56,272 nucleotides of DNA from contig JAQBQF010000364.1 of assembly GCA_028287115.1 (NCBI GenBank), positions 1-56,272 of the forward strand, read 5' to 3'. Of this stretch, positions 31,632-39,115 are shown in pieces. The notes beneath the pieces are model-generated. The model saw only the letters and a list, made by a program, of their open reading frames with translations, was not told the origin of the DNA and made no database searches. A program made the position numbers and the translations under genes. Numbering within the stretch: the first letter of the stretch is position 1; every line of letters starts with the position of its first letter. This DNA comes from Myxococcales bacterium (GTDB taxonomy: Bacteria > Myxococcota_A > Polyangia > Haliangiales > Haliangiaceae).

Positions 31632-32507
31632 TTAGCGCTTCTCTTCAGCGTCCGGCGAGGCAGATGCCTCGGGGTTGAACATGCTGCCACCGGTCGACAT
31701 CTCGACGCGCGGGCCATCGCCGCCCGACGAGACGTGGATGATCCGCTCGCCCGGATCCTCCTGCTCTTTAGCGCCGCGCGTGCGTGCGGTCTCCTTGTAG
31801 ACCTTGTTGCCGATGATCGCGGCTTCCGCGATCTTGGCGGCGAACAGCTTGATCGCGCGGATCGCGTCGTCGTTACCCGGGATCACGTAGTCGATCTGAT
31901 CCGGATCGCAGTTCGTATCGGTGATCGCGACGACCGGAATCTCCAGCTTGCGCGCCTCGTCGACCGCGATGTGTTCTTTGTGCGGATCGATCACGAACAG
32001 CATGCCCGGGAGCTTCGACATGCCCTTGATGCCGCCGAGCGACTTGAGGAGCTTGTCGCGGTCGCGGCGGATCATCACCTGCTCGCGCTTGGTCAGCGCG
32101 AACAGCGTGCCGTCCTCTTCCATCTTCTCGAGGCCGCGCAGGCGCTCGAGCGAGCCCTTCACGGTCTTGAAGTTCGTCAGCGTGCCGCCGAGCCAGCGCT
32201 GCGTCACGTAGTGCTGACCCGAGCGCGTCGCCTCTTCGACGATCACGTCTTGCGCCTGCTTCTTCGTGCCGACGAACAGGATCGACTCGCCCTTACCGGT
32301 CGTGTCGATCACCGCCTGGAACGCCGACCGGAACAGCTTGACCGTGTGCTGCAGGTCGATGATGTGGATGCCGTTGCGGGCGCCGAAGATGAACTGCTTC
32401 ATCTTGGGGTTCCACCGGCCCGTGTTGTGTCCGAAGTGCACGCCCGCTTCGAGCAAGGCCCGCATGCTGATCGGGTTTTGCGCGGTCGCTTCTGCCATCG
32501 TTTCCAT
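31632..32507 (-). CDS. rpsB: 30S ribosomal protein S2
   Basis: S2 binds the 30S platform and recruits S1. The 291-residue product has LLEAGVHFGHNTGRWNPKM, GIHIIDLQHTV, LFVGTKKQAQD, RWLGGTLTNF and a C-terminal DTNCDPDQIDYVIPGNDDA, all classic. The ATG at 32507 has GGAGAGG at an eight-base spacing. The C-terminal 30 residues after the core (DPGERIIHVSSGGDGPRVEM...) are an extension with low complexity. The 177 bases upstream (32508-32684) hold the leader; no S2 autoregulatory structure could be identified by eye. Confidence 0.98.
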   Translation of the reverse strand: METMAEATAQNPISMRALLEAGVHFGHNTGRWNPKMKQFIFGARNGIHIIDLQHTVKLFRSAFQAVIDTTGKGESILFVGTKKQAQDVIVEEATRSGQHYVTQRWLGGTLTNFKTVKGSLERLRGLEKMEEDGTLFALTKREQVMIRRDRDKLLKSLGGIKGMSKLPGMLFVIDPHKEHIAVDEARKLEIPVVAITDTNCDPDQIDYVIPGNDDAIRAIKLFAAKIAEAAIIGNKVYKETARTRGAKEQEDPGERIIHVSSGGDGPRVEMSTGGSMFNPEASASPDAEEKR

Positions 32508-32684
32508 TGTCAGTACCTCTCCGTTGTTAACCGCCTGCACCGTCACGGATCTCGGAAACCGCTTGCGCGGCCACGGCCGAAGATCTCGGATGCAGTGTGT
32601 ATTTCCCCGTTCATCGAGGAGCGGGGGATCTACCACGCTCGCCGACGGGGCGGCAAGGGCGGTGTTGCCAATCAAGTCGTGAGC

Positions 32685-33320
32685 TTAGAGGTACTGGTAG
32701 CCGGCGAGCAACGCGATGCTCGTGACCGAGATGCCGACGCTCGTGCCGGCACCCGTGTCGATGCTGTAGAAGCCCGGGTTTACCTCGACCGAGACGTTGA
32801 ACACGTGCTGCGTGTCGCCCATCGAGTAGCCCGCGCGGAAATCGAGCCCAAAGCCGTTGACCCCGCAGTTGTCCGCGCTCGTGCAGTTACCGCCGACCTG
32901 GCGGTACGTCGACAGACCCGCGCCACCGCCGACCCAGATGTGAGGATCGAACCAGTACTGCGCGCTCGGACCGAAGAACGCGTTGACGAGCGTGCCGTTC
33001 TGCGGGCCAGTGCCCGACTTGACCTGAACGCCGGCGATCCGCGCCGTGATAGCGAGGTTCGGGCTCATCCAACCGCCGAGACCGAAATCCGCGCCCGCGA
33101 GCGCAGCGTCGCTGCTATCGCTCATCCCGTTCGCAGAGGCGCGAGCGTAGCCAACGCCGAGGTTCGCTTCGAACGTCATGCCTTGGTGAAAGGCCAGCGG
33201 GTCGGCCGGCATCGCGTACGTCGGCCCTCCGTACGCGGGACCTCCGGACGGAGGAGGCGCATACGGCTGCGCGAGAACGGCCGAAGGAATGAACAACGCG
33301 AGTAGTGCAAGCTTGCGCAT
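32685..33320 (-). CDS. Outer-membrane beta-barrel-like protein
   Basis: The 211-residue product has a signal peptide (MRKLALLALFIPSAVLAQ), a Pro/Tyr/Gly-rich mature N-terminus (YAPPPSGGPAYGG) and alternating glycine/aromatic beta strands (FEANLGVGYARASANG, GFGLDFRAGYSMGDTQ, VFNVSVEVNPGFYS) ending LAGYQYL, with the last residue hydrophobic, as for many small OMPs. Two Cys (NCTSADNC) could bridge an extracellular loop. No ligand motif. It stands alone 177 bases downstream of rpsB's start, transcribed on the same strand. Confidence 0.82.
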   Translation of the reverse strand: MRKLALLALFIPSAVLAQPYAPPPSGGPAYGGPTYAMPADPLAFHQGMTFEANLGVGYARASANGMSDSSDAALAGADFGLGGWMSPNLAITARIAGVQVKSGTGPQNGTLVNAFFGPSAQYWFDPHIWVGGGAGLSTYRQVGGNCTSADNCGVNGFGLDFRAGYSMGDTQHVFNVSVEVNPGFYSIDTGAGTSVGISVTSIALLAGYQYL

Positions 33321-33405
33321 GGTGGAATCTCCCAAGACGGCGGCCGGCGGACCATACGTGGATTCGCCGATCTTGGGGTGCCATTACCGTCGTTTGCCGT
33401 AGTTA

Positions 33406-34308
33406 TCACTCTCCGGCCGGGGCCAGCTCGCCCGCGAGGTGTGCGACGAGAAAATCGCGGACGACCGCGACCCGGGCCGGGACGAACGACGCCGAAGGCA
33501 TCACGATCTGGATCGGCGCCCCCGGGAACACGTAGTCCGGTAGCACGCGCTCGAGCTCTCGTGCGGCCGGGTCGCGACGCGCCACAAACAGCGGCGCCTG
33601 CCCGATGCCGAGGCCCGCGCGGATCGCACGGACCACGAACGAGAAGTCGTCGGCGCTGACCGGTCCATGAACTTCGATCGATTCATCGCCGTTGGGGCCC
33701 TCGAGGGTCCAGGTTGCCTTGCCGGCGCGGCCGCGAAACATCACGCAAGCGTGCTTCGTCAGATCCGCGAGCCGCCGAGGTCGGCCATGCCGCTTGACGT
33801 AACTCTTCGACGCGAACAGCCCCGAGCTCGTCTCACCCACCTTGCGCGACACCAACGATGAATCGGCGAGCTTGCCCGCGCGGATGCCGAGGTCGATGCC
33901 CTCGGCCACGAGATCGACGATGCGCGCCGTCAGCACGAGCTCGACCTGGATCGACGGATAGGTCACGAGAAATCCCGCGAGCGCTTCGGGAATGCCCATC
34001 AGCGCGACGTCGACGGGCGCGGTGATCCGAACGACACCGCCGGGCGCCTTGCCGTGCTGGCTCACCGCATCGGTCGCCTCCGCGAGGGCACCGACCGCAC
34101 CGCGAATTCGTTCGTAGAGCTCGCGACCCGCCTCGGTGACGCCGCGCTGCCGCGTCGTTCGCTGGATCAACCGCACGCCGAGGTCGCGCTCGAGCCGCGC
34201 GATGCCGCGGGTCACCGACGACTTGGGTAACCCGACCATCGCAGCCGCGCTCGTGAAGCTGCCGCTCTCGACGACGCGCGTGAACAGCGCCAGATCGTTG
34301 TAGTCCAT
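33406..34308 (-). CDS. LysR-family transcriptional regulator
   Basis: The 300-residue product from ATG 34308 has the N-terminal winged helix (MDYNDLALFTRVVESGSFTS..AAAMVGLPKSSVTRGIARLER) and the LysR substrate domain (GVVRITAPVDVALMGIPEAL, LVLTARIVDLVAEGIDLGIR). It is divergent from a YceI-family gene 92 bases away, with two palindromes in between, so it probably regulates that gene and itself. The effector is not readable from sequence; LysR proteins next to YceI often respond to small aromatic or stress signals, but this is inference. Confidence 0.93.
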   Translation of the reverse strand: MDYNDLALFTRVVESGSFTSAAAMVGLPKSSVTRGIARLERDLGVRLIQRTTRQRGVTEAGRELYERIRGAVGALAEATDAVSQHGKAPGGVVRITAPVDVALMGIPEALAGFLVTYPSIQVELVLTARIVDLVAEGIDLGIRAGKLADSSLVSRKVGETSSGLFASKSYVKRHGRPRRLADLTKHACVMFRGRAGKATWTLEGPNGDESIEVHGPVSADDFSFVVRAIRAGLGIGQAPLFVARRDPAARELERVLPDYVFPGAPIQIVMPSASFVPARVAVVRDFLVAHLAGELAPAGE

Positions 34309-34309
34309 A

Positions 34310-34343
34310 TTGCTAGTATAGCAACAATTAGTTGCATTGTTGC
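34310..34343. promoter_or_regulatory. Two palindromes, predicted LysR operator
   Basis: TTGCTA-GTA-TAGCAA (34310-34324) is a perfect 6-bp-arm inverted repeat directly abutting the LysR start, and GCAACAAT-TAGTTGC-ATTGTTGC (34321-34343) is a perfect 8-bp-arm repeat just downstream, overlapping the first. Both have the T-N11-A spirit of LysR boxes. They fit a two-site operator in the lysR/yceI promoter. Confidence 0.6.
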
Positions 34344-34400
34344 TGCCTTGTGCACACCACGTCGAAGGCACATGTTCGGGGTCATAGAAGGAGAACCGCC

Positions 34401-34931
34401 ATGCGCTGGAACATCGACCCCTCTCACTCGACCGCAGAATTTTCAGTCCGCCACCTGATGATCACGAACGTCAAAGGGCGGTTCGGCACCCTGTCGGGCT
34501 TCGTCACCTACGATCCCGAGAAGCCGGCGGCGACCACGATCGAAGCGACGATCGACGCGACCTCGATCGATACCCGCGACGACAAGCGCGATGCGCACCT
34601 GCGCAGCGCAGACTTCTTCGATGTCGAGAACCATCCGAAGCTCACGTTCAAGTCGACGAAGGTCACCAAGAGCGGTGATGGCTTCAGCGTCGTCGGGAAC
34701 CTCACGATGCGCGGCGTGACCAAAGAAATCACGCTCGATGTCGAAGGCCCGAGCACTCCGACCAAGGATCCGTGGGGCAACAACCGGATCGGCGCGTCGG
34801 CGAGCGCGAAGATCAACCGCAAGGACTGGAACCTCAACTGGAACACCGCGCTCGAGGCCGGCGGCGTGCTCGTCGGCGAGCAAGTGAAGCTGTCGCTCGA
34901 AGTCTCGCTGGTCGCCGAAGCCGCGAAGTAG
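34401..34931 (+). CDS. YceI-family protein
   Basis: YceI proteins are small lipocalin-like beta-barrels, often binding polyprenoid lipids. The 176-residue product from ATG 34401 (AAGGAGA at seven to eight bases) has the signature: MRWNIDPSHSTAEFSVRHLM, GRFGTLSGFVTYDP, ATSIDTRDDKRDAHLRSADFF (the FDV..HP core) and LTMRGVTKEITLDV. No signal peptide is visible, so it may act in the cytoplasm. It is controlled, presumably, by the divergent LysR gene through the palindromes between them. Confidence 0.95.
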   Translation: MRWNIDPSHSTAEFSVRHLMITNVKGRFGTLSGFVTYDPEKPAATTIEATIDATSIDTRDDKRDAHLRSADFFDVENHPKLTFKSTKVTKSGDGFSVVGNLTMRGVTKEITLDVEGPSTPTKDPWGNNRIGASASAKINRKDWNLNWNTALEAGGVLVGEQVKLSLEVSLVAEAAK

Positions 34932-34988
34932 TCGCGCGACTTGGAATCATCGAACCGGCAGCCTCGCAGACGATGTTAGGCTCGCGCC

Positions 34989-37829
34989 GTGAAGCGCGCG
35001 GTCGTTGCGGGTGCGGTGGTCGTTGTCGCTATCTTGCTGCTGCTGTGGAAGCACGGCTCGAGCACCGATGGTGAGCACGACGATCGCGTAGCGACTGCAC
35101 ACACGGCGGGTGGCGAGAGCTCTCGTGGAGCATCCGCGGCAACCAAACCGCCGACCTGGTTCGGCTTCCAGGGCCTCGCCGGGAAGCGGATCGCCGGAGT
35201 GGTCACGTTCGAGGCCAAGCCCGTCCACGGTGCGGTCGTTTCGCTGCACTCGCTGCTCACCGATCTTGCAGGAGCCGCGGTGGAGACGCGCAAGACCGGC
35301 GCGGATGGTCGCTTCGATTTTGGCGAGCAACTCGCAGCGAATTACACGGTCGTCGCCGATGCCGAGGGGATGGCGGCCGCGATCGTTCGCGTCGATCTGT
35401 CCGATCCGATCGCGAAGCCAGCTTCCGATCACCTCGTGCTGCGCTTGAGCGGCTGCGAGGTCTCGGTCGCGGGCACGATCTTCGATGCGTCGGGGGGACC
35501 GATCGCGGGCGCGCGCGTCCGGCGCGAACGCGTGATCGGCGTCGATACGGATGCGACCGGTGCGTACAAGCTGTGCTTGCGATACGGCAGCTCGGAGCTC
35601 GAGTACTCCGCCGACGGCTACGGTGCCGTGATCCTCACGCTCGAGGCGCGGGGCGCGATGAAGCAGGATCTCGTGCTCGTCCCCGAAGCTTCGATCACCG
35701 TGCACGCCGTGCGCGCGGACAATGGCAAGCCGGTCGCCGACGCGCAGGTCTGGGTCGGGCCTCAGGACTGGGGGCCCGACCGTGCACGCGGTGCCGAGGC
35801 ACTCACCGACGGCGCTGGGAAGGCGCGAATCTCGGGCCTGGTCCCCGGCCGTTATCACGTCTGGGCCAACGCCCCAGGGCTCGTGGCGAGAGAACCGGCA
35901 GGCGTCCTCGCCGAGCTCGGAGCGCCGGCGGAGGTGATGGTACGGATGATCGGCGCCGCGCGGATTCGCGGCGTGATCATGTCCGACAAAGCAACGGTCG
36001 TAGGTGCGCACGTCAGCGCGATCCGGAAGTCGCCGATGGGGCGCTCGCGAGAGTCGATCAGCCAGGCCGACGGCAGCTTCGTGCTCGACAACGTACCGCT
36101 CGGCGACCTCGTGTTCGCCGCCGGACCTTACGAGGTGAAATCGCCGGCACATTTCCTCGTCGAGCATGCACGGGACTACGACCATGTCGTGATCGACGCC
36201 AGCAGGCTCGGATCGATCCAGGGCCGCGTGACACGCCTCGGTCAGCCCGTTGCCGGCGCGCAGATGTGCTGCATACGTTCGATCGCGAGCTTCAACACCG
36301 CCGCGTTCAGCGACGCCGACGGCCACTACGAATACAAGGGCGTCCAGCCCGGCGCGTACGAGCTGACGGCGCAGAGCGAAGAGGCCGGCGCGTTCACGCT
36401 GCCCAAGAAGCTAGCGCTCGCGGCGGGCGAGGATCGCACGTTCGATCTCGAGCTCGAGCTCGCGGGCACGATCGAAGGTGTCGTGGTCGATCAGCAAGGT
36501 CACCCGGTGCCCGGTGTGTTCGTGCGGTGGATCTTCGAGAAGACGGGTGACCTCGGCAGGTCGATCACCGACGCGAACGGCCGCTACCGTTGCGGCGCGA
36601 TGACCGGTGGCGGCGTATATCGCGCGTCGGTCTACCCCACCGCGGGCATGCAGAAGCCGTTTCCGACGGCCGATGGTTCACCGTACCCCGCGGTCGAGGT
36701 CAAAGATGGCGCGTCGGTGATCCGCGACGTCAAGATCGCGATCGAGCTGCAACAGCTGACGATCAGCGGACATGTCGTCGACAGCGCGGGCCAGCCCGTG
36801 ACCGACGCGCATGTCGAAGCGCTCGCCGCGAAGGATGGTGTGACGCCGCAGTTCAACCCGTGGATGAAGCTGCCGGCGACATTCACCGACAAGGACGGCG
36901 GTTTCACGTTGACGGGCCTGACGAGCGGCACCTACGCGCTGCAAGCGCGCTCCGGCGACGGAGCGGAGACGACCGTGCCGAACATCGCAGCGGGTGCGAG
37001 CAACGCCGTGATCACGCTCGAACGTGCTGGCTCGATCGAGGGCAAGCTCGTCGGCTTTCCTTCGGCACCGGTGATCTATGCGCGCGTGATCGGGGTCGTG
37101 AAGCTCACTCCCGGGCTCGTCGACGGCGAGACGTTCCGGATCCCCGGCCTGCGGCCCGGTCGATACATCATCGATGCGCAGACGACCTACGAGGGCGACG
37201 CGCAGATCGTCGAGATCAAGGCCGGCGAGACGGCTCATCTCGTGATGACCGCGCATGGCCGCGGCGCGATCGACGTGGCGCTCGTCGAGTTCCGGACGCG
37301 CAAGCCGGTTCAGGGCGCTTCCTGTCATGCCGTGATGGCCGCTGGAGGGGAGCAAGGCGTGACCAACTGGGATCCCACGACCACAGCTCGGCCCGATGCC
37401 GCGGGCCACGTGACGATCGATCCGGCGCCGGCGGGCAACGTGACCGTGAGCTGTCAGATGGACTCGTTTCGCTTGTCGATGCCGGCCACGGACGTGATGG
37501 TGACGCCGGGTGCGCATCTGTCGGCACAGCTCCTGACCGTGGAGATGATGCAAAACGACGCGGTTGGGACGATCGGCGTCGAGCTCAGCTGGAACATCAC
37601 CGCGCCGCGGATCACTGGAGTGGTCGGCGGCAGCTCGGGCGCCAAGGCCGGCCTCGCCGTCGGTGATCTCATCGTGGCTGTCGATGGCACCTCCGTCGAA
37701 GGGCTCGACGGCCCCGGCGTGAACACGCTGATCGTCGATCGTCCGCTCGGAGCGAAGGTCGCGATCACGGTCCTGCGCGGCGTGGTGCGCAAGACGGTGA
37801 CGGCCGAGCTGGTGCCATTCCCGATGTAG
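34989..37829 (+). CDS. Large protein of carboxypeptidase-regulatory repeats with C-terminal PDZ domain
   Basis: The 946-residue product starts with a GTG, then a transmembrane or signal helix (AVVAGAVVVVAILLLLW), so it is probably anchored in the inner membrane or lipid-linked and exported. The bulk (about residues 60-850) is a string of about seven or eight beta-sandwich units of the carboxypeptidase-regulatory type (typical steps: VVSLHSL..GRFDFGEQL; GLVPGRYHVWANAPGL; GVQPGAYELTAQSE; GLTSGTYALQARSG; GLRPGRYIIDAQTT). The last about 90 residues form a PDZ domain (ITGVVGGSSGAKAGLAVGDLIVAVDG, then VNTLIVDRPLGAKVAITV). No protease domain is present. It lies just upstream of the sigma-factor operon and might belong with it. 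Confidence 0.85.
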   Translation: MKRAVVAGAVVVVAILLLLWKHGSSTDGEHDDRVATAHTAGGESSRGASAATKPPTWFGFQGLAGKRIAGVVTFEAKPVHGAVVSLHSLLTDLAGAAVETRKTGADGRFDFGEQLAANYTVVADAEGMAAAIVRVDLSDPIAKPASDHLVLRLSGCEVSVAGTIFDASGGPIAGARVRRERVIGVDTDATGAYKLCLRYGSSELEYSADGYGAVILTLEARGAMKQDLVLVPEASITVHAVRADNGKPVADAQVWVGPQDWGPDRARGAEALTDGAGKARISGLVPGRYHVWANAPGLVAREPAGVLAELGAPAEVMVRMIGAARIRGVIMSDKATVVGAHVSAIRKSPMGRSRESISQADGSFVLDNVPLGDLVFAAGPYEVKSPAHFLVEHARDYDHVVIDASRLGSIQGRVTRLGQPVAGAQMCCIRSIASFNTAAFSDADGHYEYKGVQPGAYELTAQSEEAGAFTLPKKLALAAGEDRTFDLELELAGTIEGVVVDQQGHPVPGVFVRWIFEKTGDLGRSITDANGRYRCGAMTGGGVYRASVYPTAGMQKPFPTADGSPYPAVEVKDGASVIRDVKIAIELQQLTISGHVVDSAGQPVTDAHVEALAAKDGVTPQFNPWMKLPATFTDKDGGFTLTGLTSGTYALQARSGDGAETTVPNIAAGASNAVITLERAGSIEGKLVGFPSAPVIYARVIGVVKLTPGLVDGETFRIPGLRPGRYIIDAQTTYEGDAQIVEIKAGETAHLVMTAHGRGAIDVALVEFRTRKPVQGASCHAVMAAGGEQGVTNWDPTTTARPDAAGHVTIDPAPAGNVTVSCQMDSFRLSMPATDVMVTPGAHLSAQLLTVEMMQNDAVGTIGVELSWNITAPRITGVVGGSSGAKAGLAVGDLIVAVDGTSVEGLDGPGVNTLIVDRPLGAKVAITVLRGVVRKTVTAELVPFPM

Positions 37830-37922
37830 TTGTCTGCGACAGAGCGCCAGCGCCGAAGATTTTCTGCACACTCGCGAGGCGCCTGGGGTTATACCCGGCG
37901 AGCTGGGCACCCCGGCGTAGCG

Positions 37923-38408
37923 ATGACAGACGACCGGCTGACGGAGCTCTACCGCGCGTACGGCCCGGTGATCTATTCCCGTTGCCGGCGCTTGCTCGGG
38001 GACCACGAGGCCGCGGAGGACGCGACCCAGGAGACGTTCATGCGCGTGTACCGGCACATCGACAAAGCGGATTCCGGAGAGGCCCGGAACTGGATCTATC
38101 GCATCGCGACCAACTACTGCCTGAACGAGATCCGGAATCGCAAGCGCCGCCCAGCACCCGCGGACCATGAACCCGACGAGATGCTCGGCGAGGATCTCGC
38201 AGTCGTGCTCGCGGATCGCGATCTGGTCGCCCGCATCATCGATCGCTCGCCGCAGAAGCTACGTGCAGTGGCGTGGCTGCACCATGTGGACGGGCTCGAC
38301 CAGTCCGAGGTCGCACGGGTGCTCGATGTCTCGCGACGCTCGGTCATCAACTGGCTCGCAGAGTTCGCCGACAATGCGCGTAAGTTCATCCAGCGAGGTG
38401 CAGCGTGA
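37923..38408 (+). CDS. ECF-type RNA polymerase sigma factor
   Basis: The 161-residue product has sigma region 2 (LYRAYGPVIYSRCRRLLG, EDATQETFMRVYRHI) and region 4 (VDGLDQSEVARVLDVSRRSVINWLAEF), the latter with the HTH. It lacks sigma-70 regions 1 and 3, as ECF factors do. Its stop TGA overlaps the GTG of the next gene (GTGA at 38405-38408), an anti-sigma-like membrane protein, whose own stop overlaps a secreted caspase-like gene in the same way. The trio is therefore one translationally coupled operon. The start at ATG 37923 is preceded by no clear Shine-Dalgarno; an in-frame upstream extension exists but has no sigma homology. Confidence 0.93.
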   Translation: MTDDRLTELYRAYGPVIYSRCRRLLGDHEAAEDATQETFMRVYRHIDKADSGEARNWIYRIATNYCLNEIRNRKRRPAPADHEPDEMLGEDLAVVLADRDLVARIIDRSPQKLRAVAWLHHVDGLDQSEVARVLDVSRRSVINWLAEFADNARKFIQRGAA

Positions 38409-39115
38409 GCCATCTATCGAGCTTCGCTCTCGACGACCTCGCCTCGGGCCAGCCGGGCGACACCCGAGCCCTCGCGCACCTCGAGTCGTGTGCACGCTGC
38501 CGCGACGATCTCGAAGCGACCCGAGGAGCGCGCTCGCAGTTCGCGCGCGTGGTGTTCCCGCGCACGGTCGGCAGGCTGCGGCCTCGCCGGCGTTGGTGGC
38601 CCATCGTCAGCATTTCGGCAGTCACGGCCATCGCCGTGATGCTGTGGCTCGGCCATCGCGATGTGGCGCCGGTCGACGATATCGCGATCAAGGGCGGTCC
38701 CACGTTCCGCATCTTCGCGAAGCGCGGCGACTCGGTGTTCGCCGTCCACGACGCGACGCAGCTCGCTCCGGGCGATCAGATCCGGTTCGTGGCTGGCTCG
38801 CACGGATCGGCGTATCTGCTCGTCGCTTCCATCGACGGTGCAGCAACCGCCACGATCTATTACCCGTTCTCCGGCGAGCGTAGCGGCGCGGTGAGCCGCG
38901 AGCCAAGCGAGCTCCCCGACAGCATCGTTCTCGACCGGGCTCCCGGACCGGAGCGCGTGTTCGCGCTGTTCTCGAACGAACCGATCGATGCCGAGGCCGT
39001 GAAGCGCGTGCTGCGCGAGATCGGAGCGAGAGGCGCGGCCGCCATCCGTCAGGCGCGCTCGCTCGACGTACCTGCGGTCCAGGCCTCGGTCGTGTTCGAA
39101 AAGGTGACGCCGTGA
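38405..39115 (+). CDS. Membrane anti-sigma-like protein with zinc-binding N-terminus
   Basis: The 236-residue product begins with a short zinc-binding-anti-sigma-style motif, H25LESC29ARC32 (HX3CX2C), followed by basic residues, one transmembrane helix (IVSISAVTAIAVMLWL, about 68-83) and an exported domain of about 150 residues (TFRIFAKRGDSVFAVHDA, DQIRFVAGSHGSAYLLVAS) that resembles DUF4384-like domains often seen with caspase proteins in myxobacteria. The layout fits a membrane anti-sigma factor holding the ECF factor until an envelope signal arrives. Start is a GTG overlapping the sigma-factor stop. It has no obvious RseA-like cleavage site; regulation is inferred from context. Confidence 0.85.
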   Translation: MSHLSSFALDDLASGQPGDTRALAHLESCARCRDDLEATRGARSQFARVVFPRTVGRLRPRRRWWPIVSISAVTAIAVMLWLGHRDVAPVDDIAIKGGPTFRIFAKRGDSVFAVHDATQLAPGDQIRFVAGSHGSAYLLVASIDGAATATIYYPFSGERSGAVSREPSELPDSIVLDRAPGPERVFALFSNEPIDAEAVKRVLREIGARGAAAIRQARSLDVPAVQASVVFEKVTP

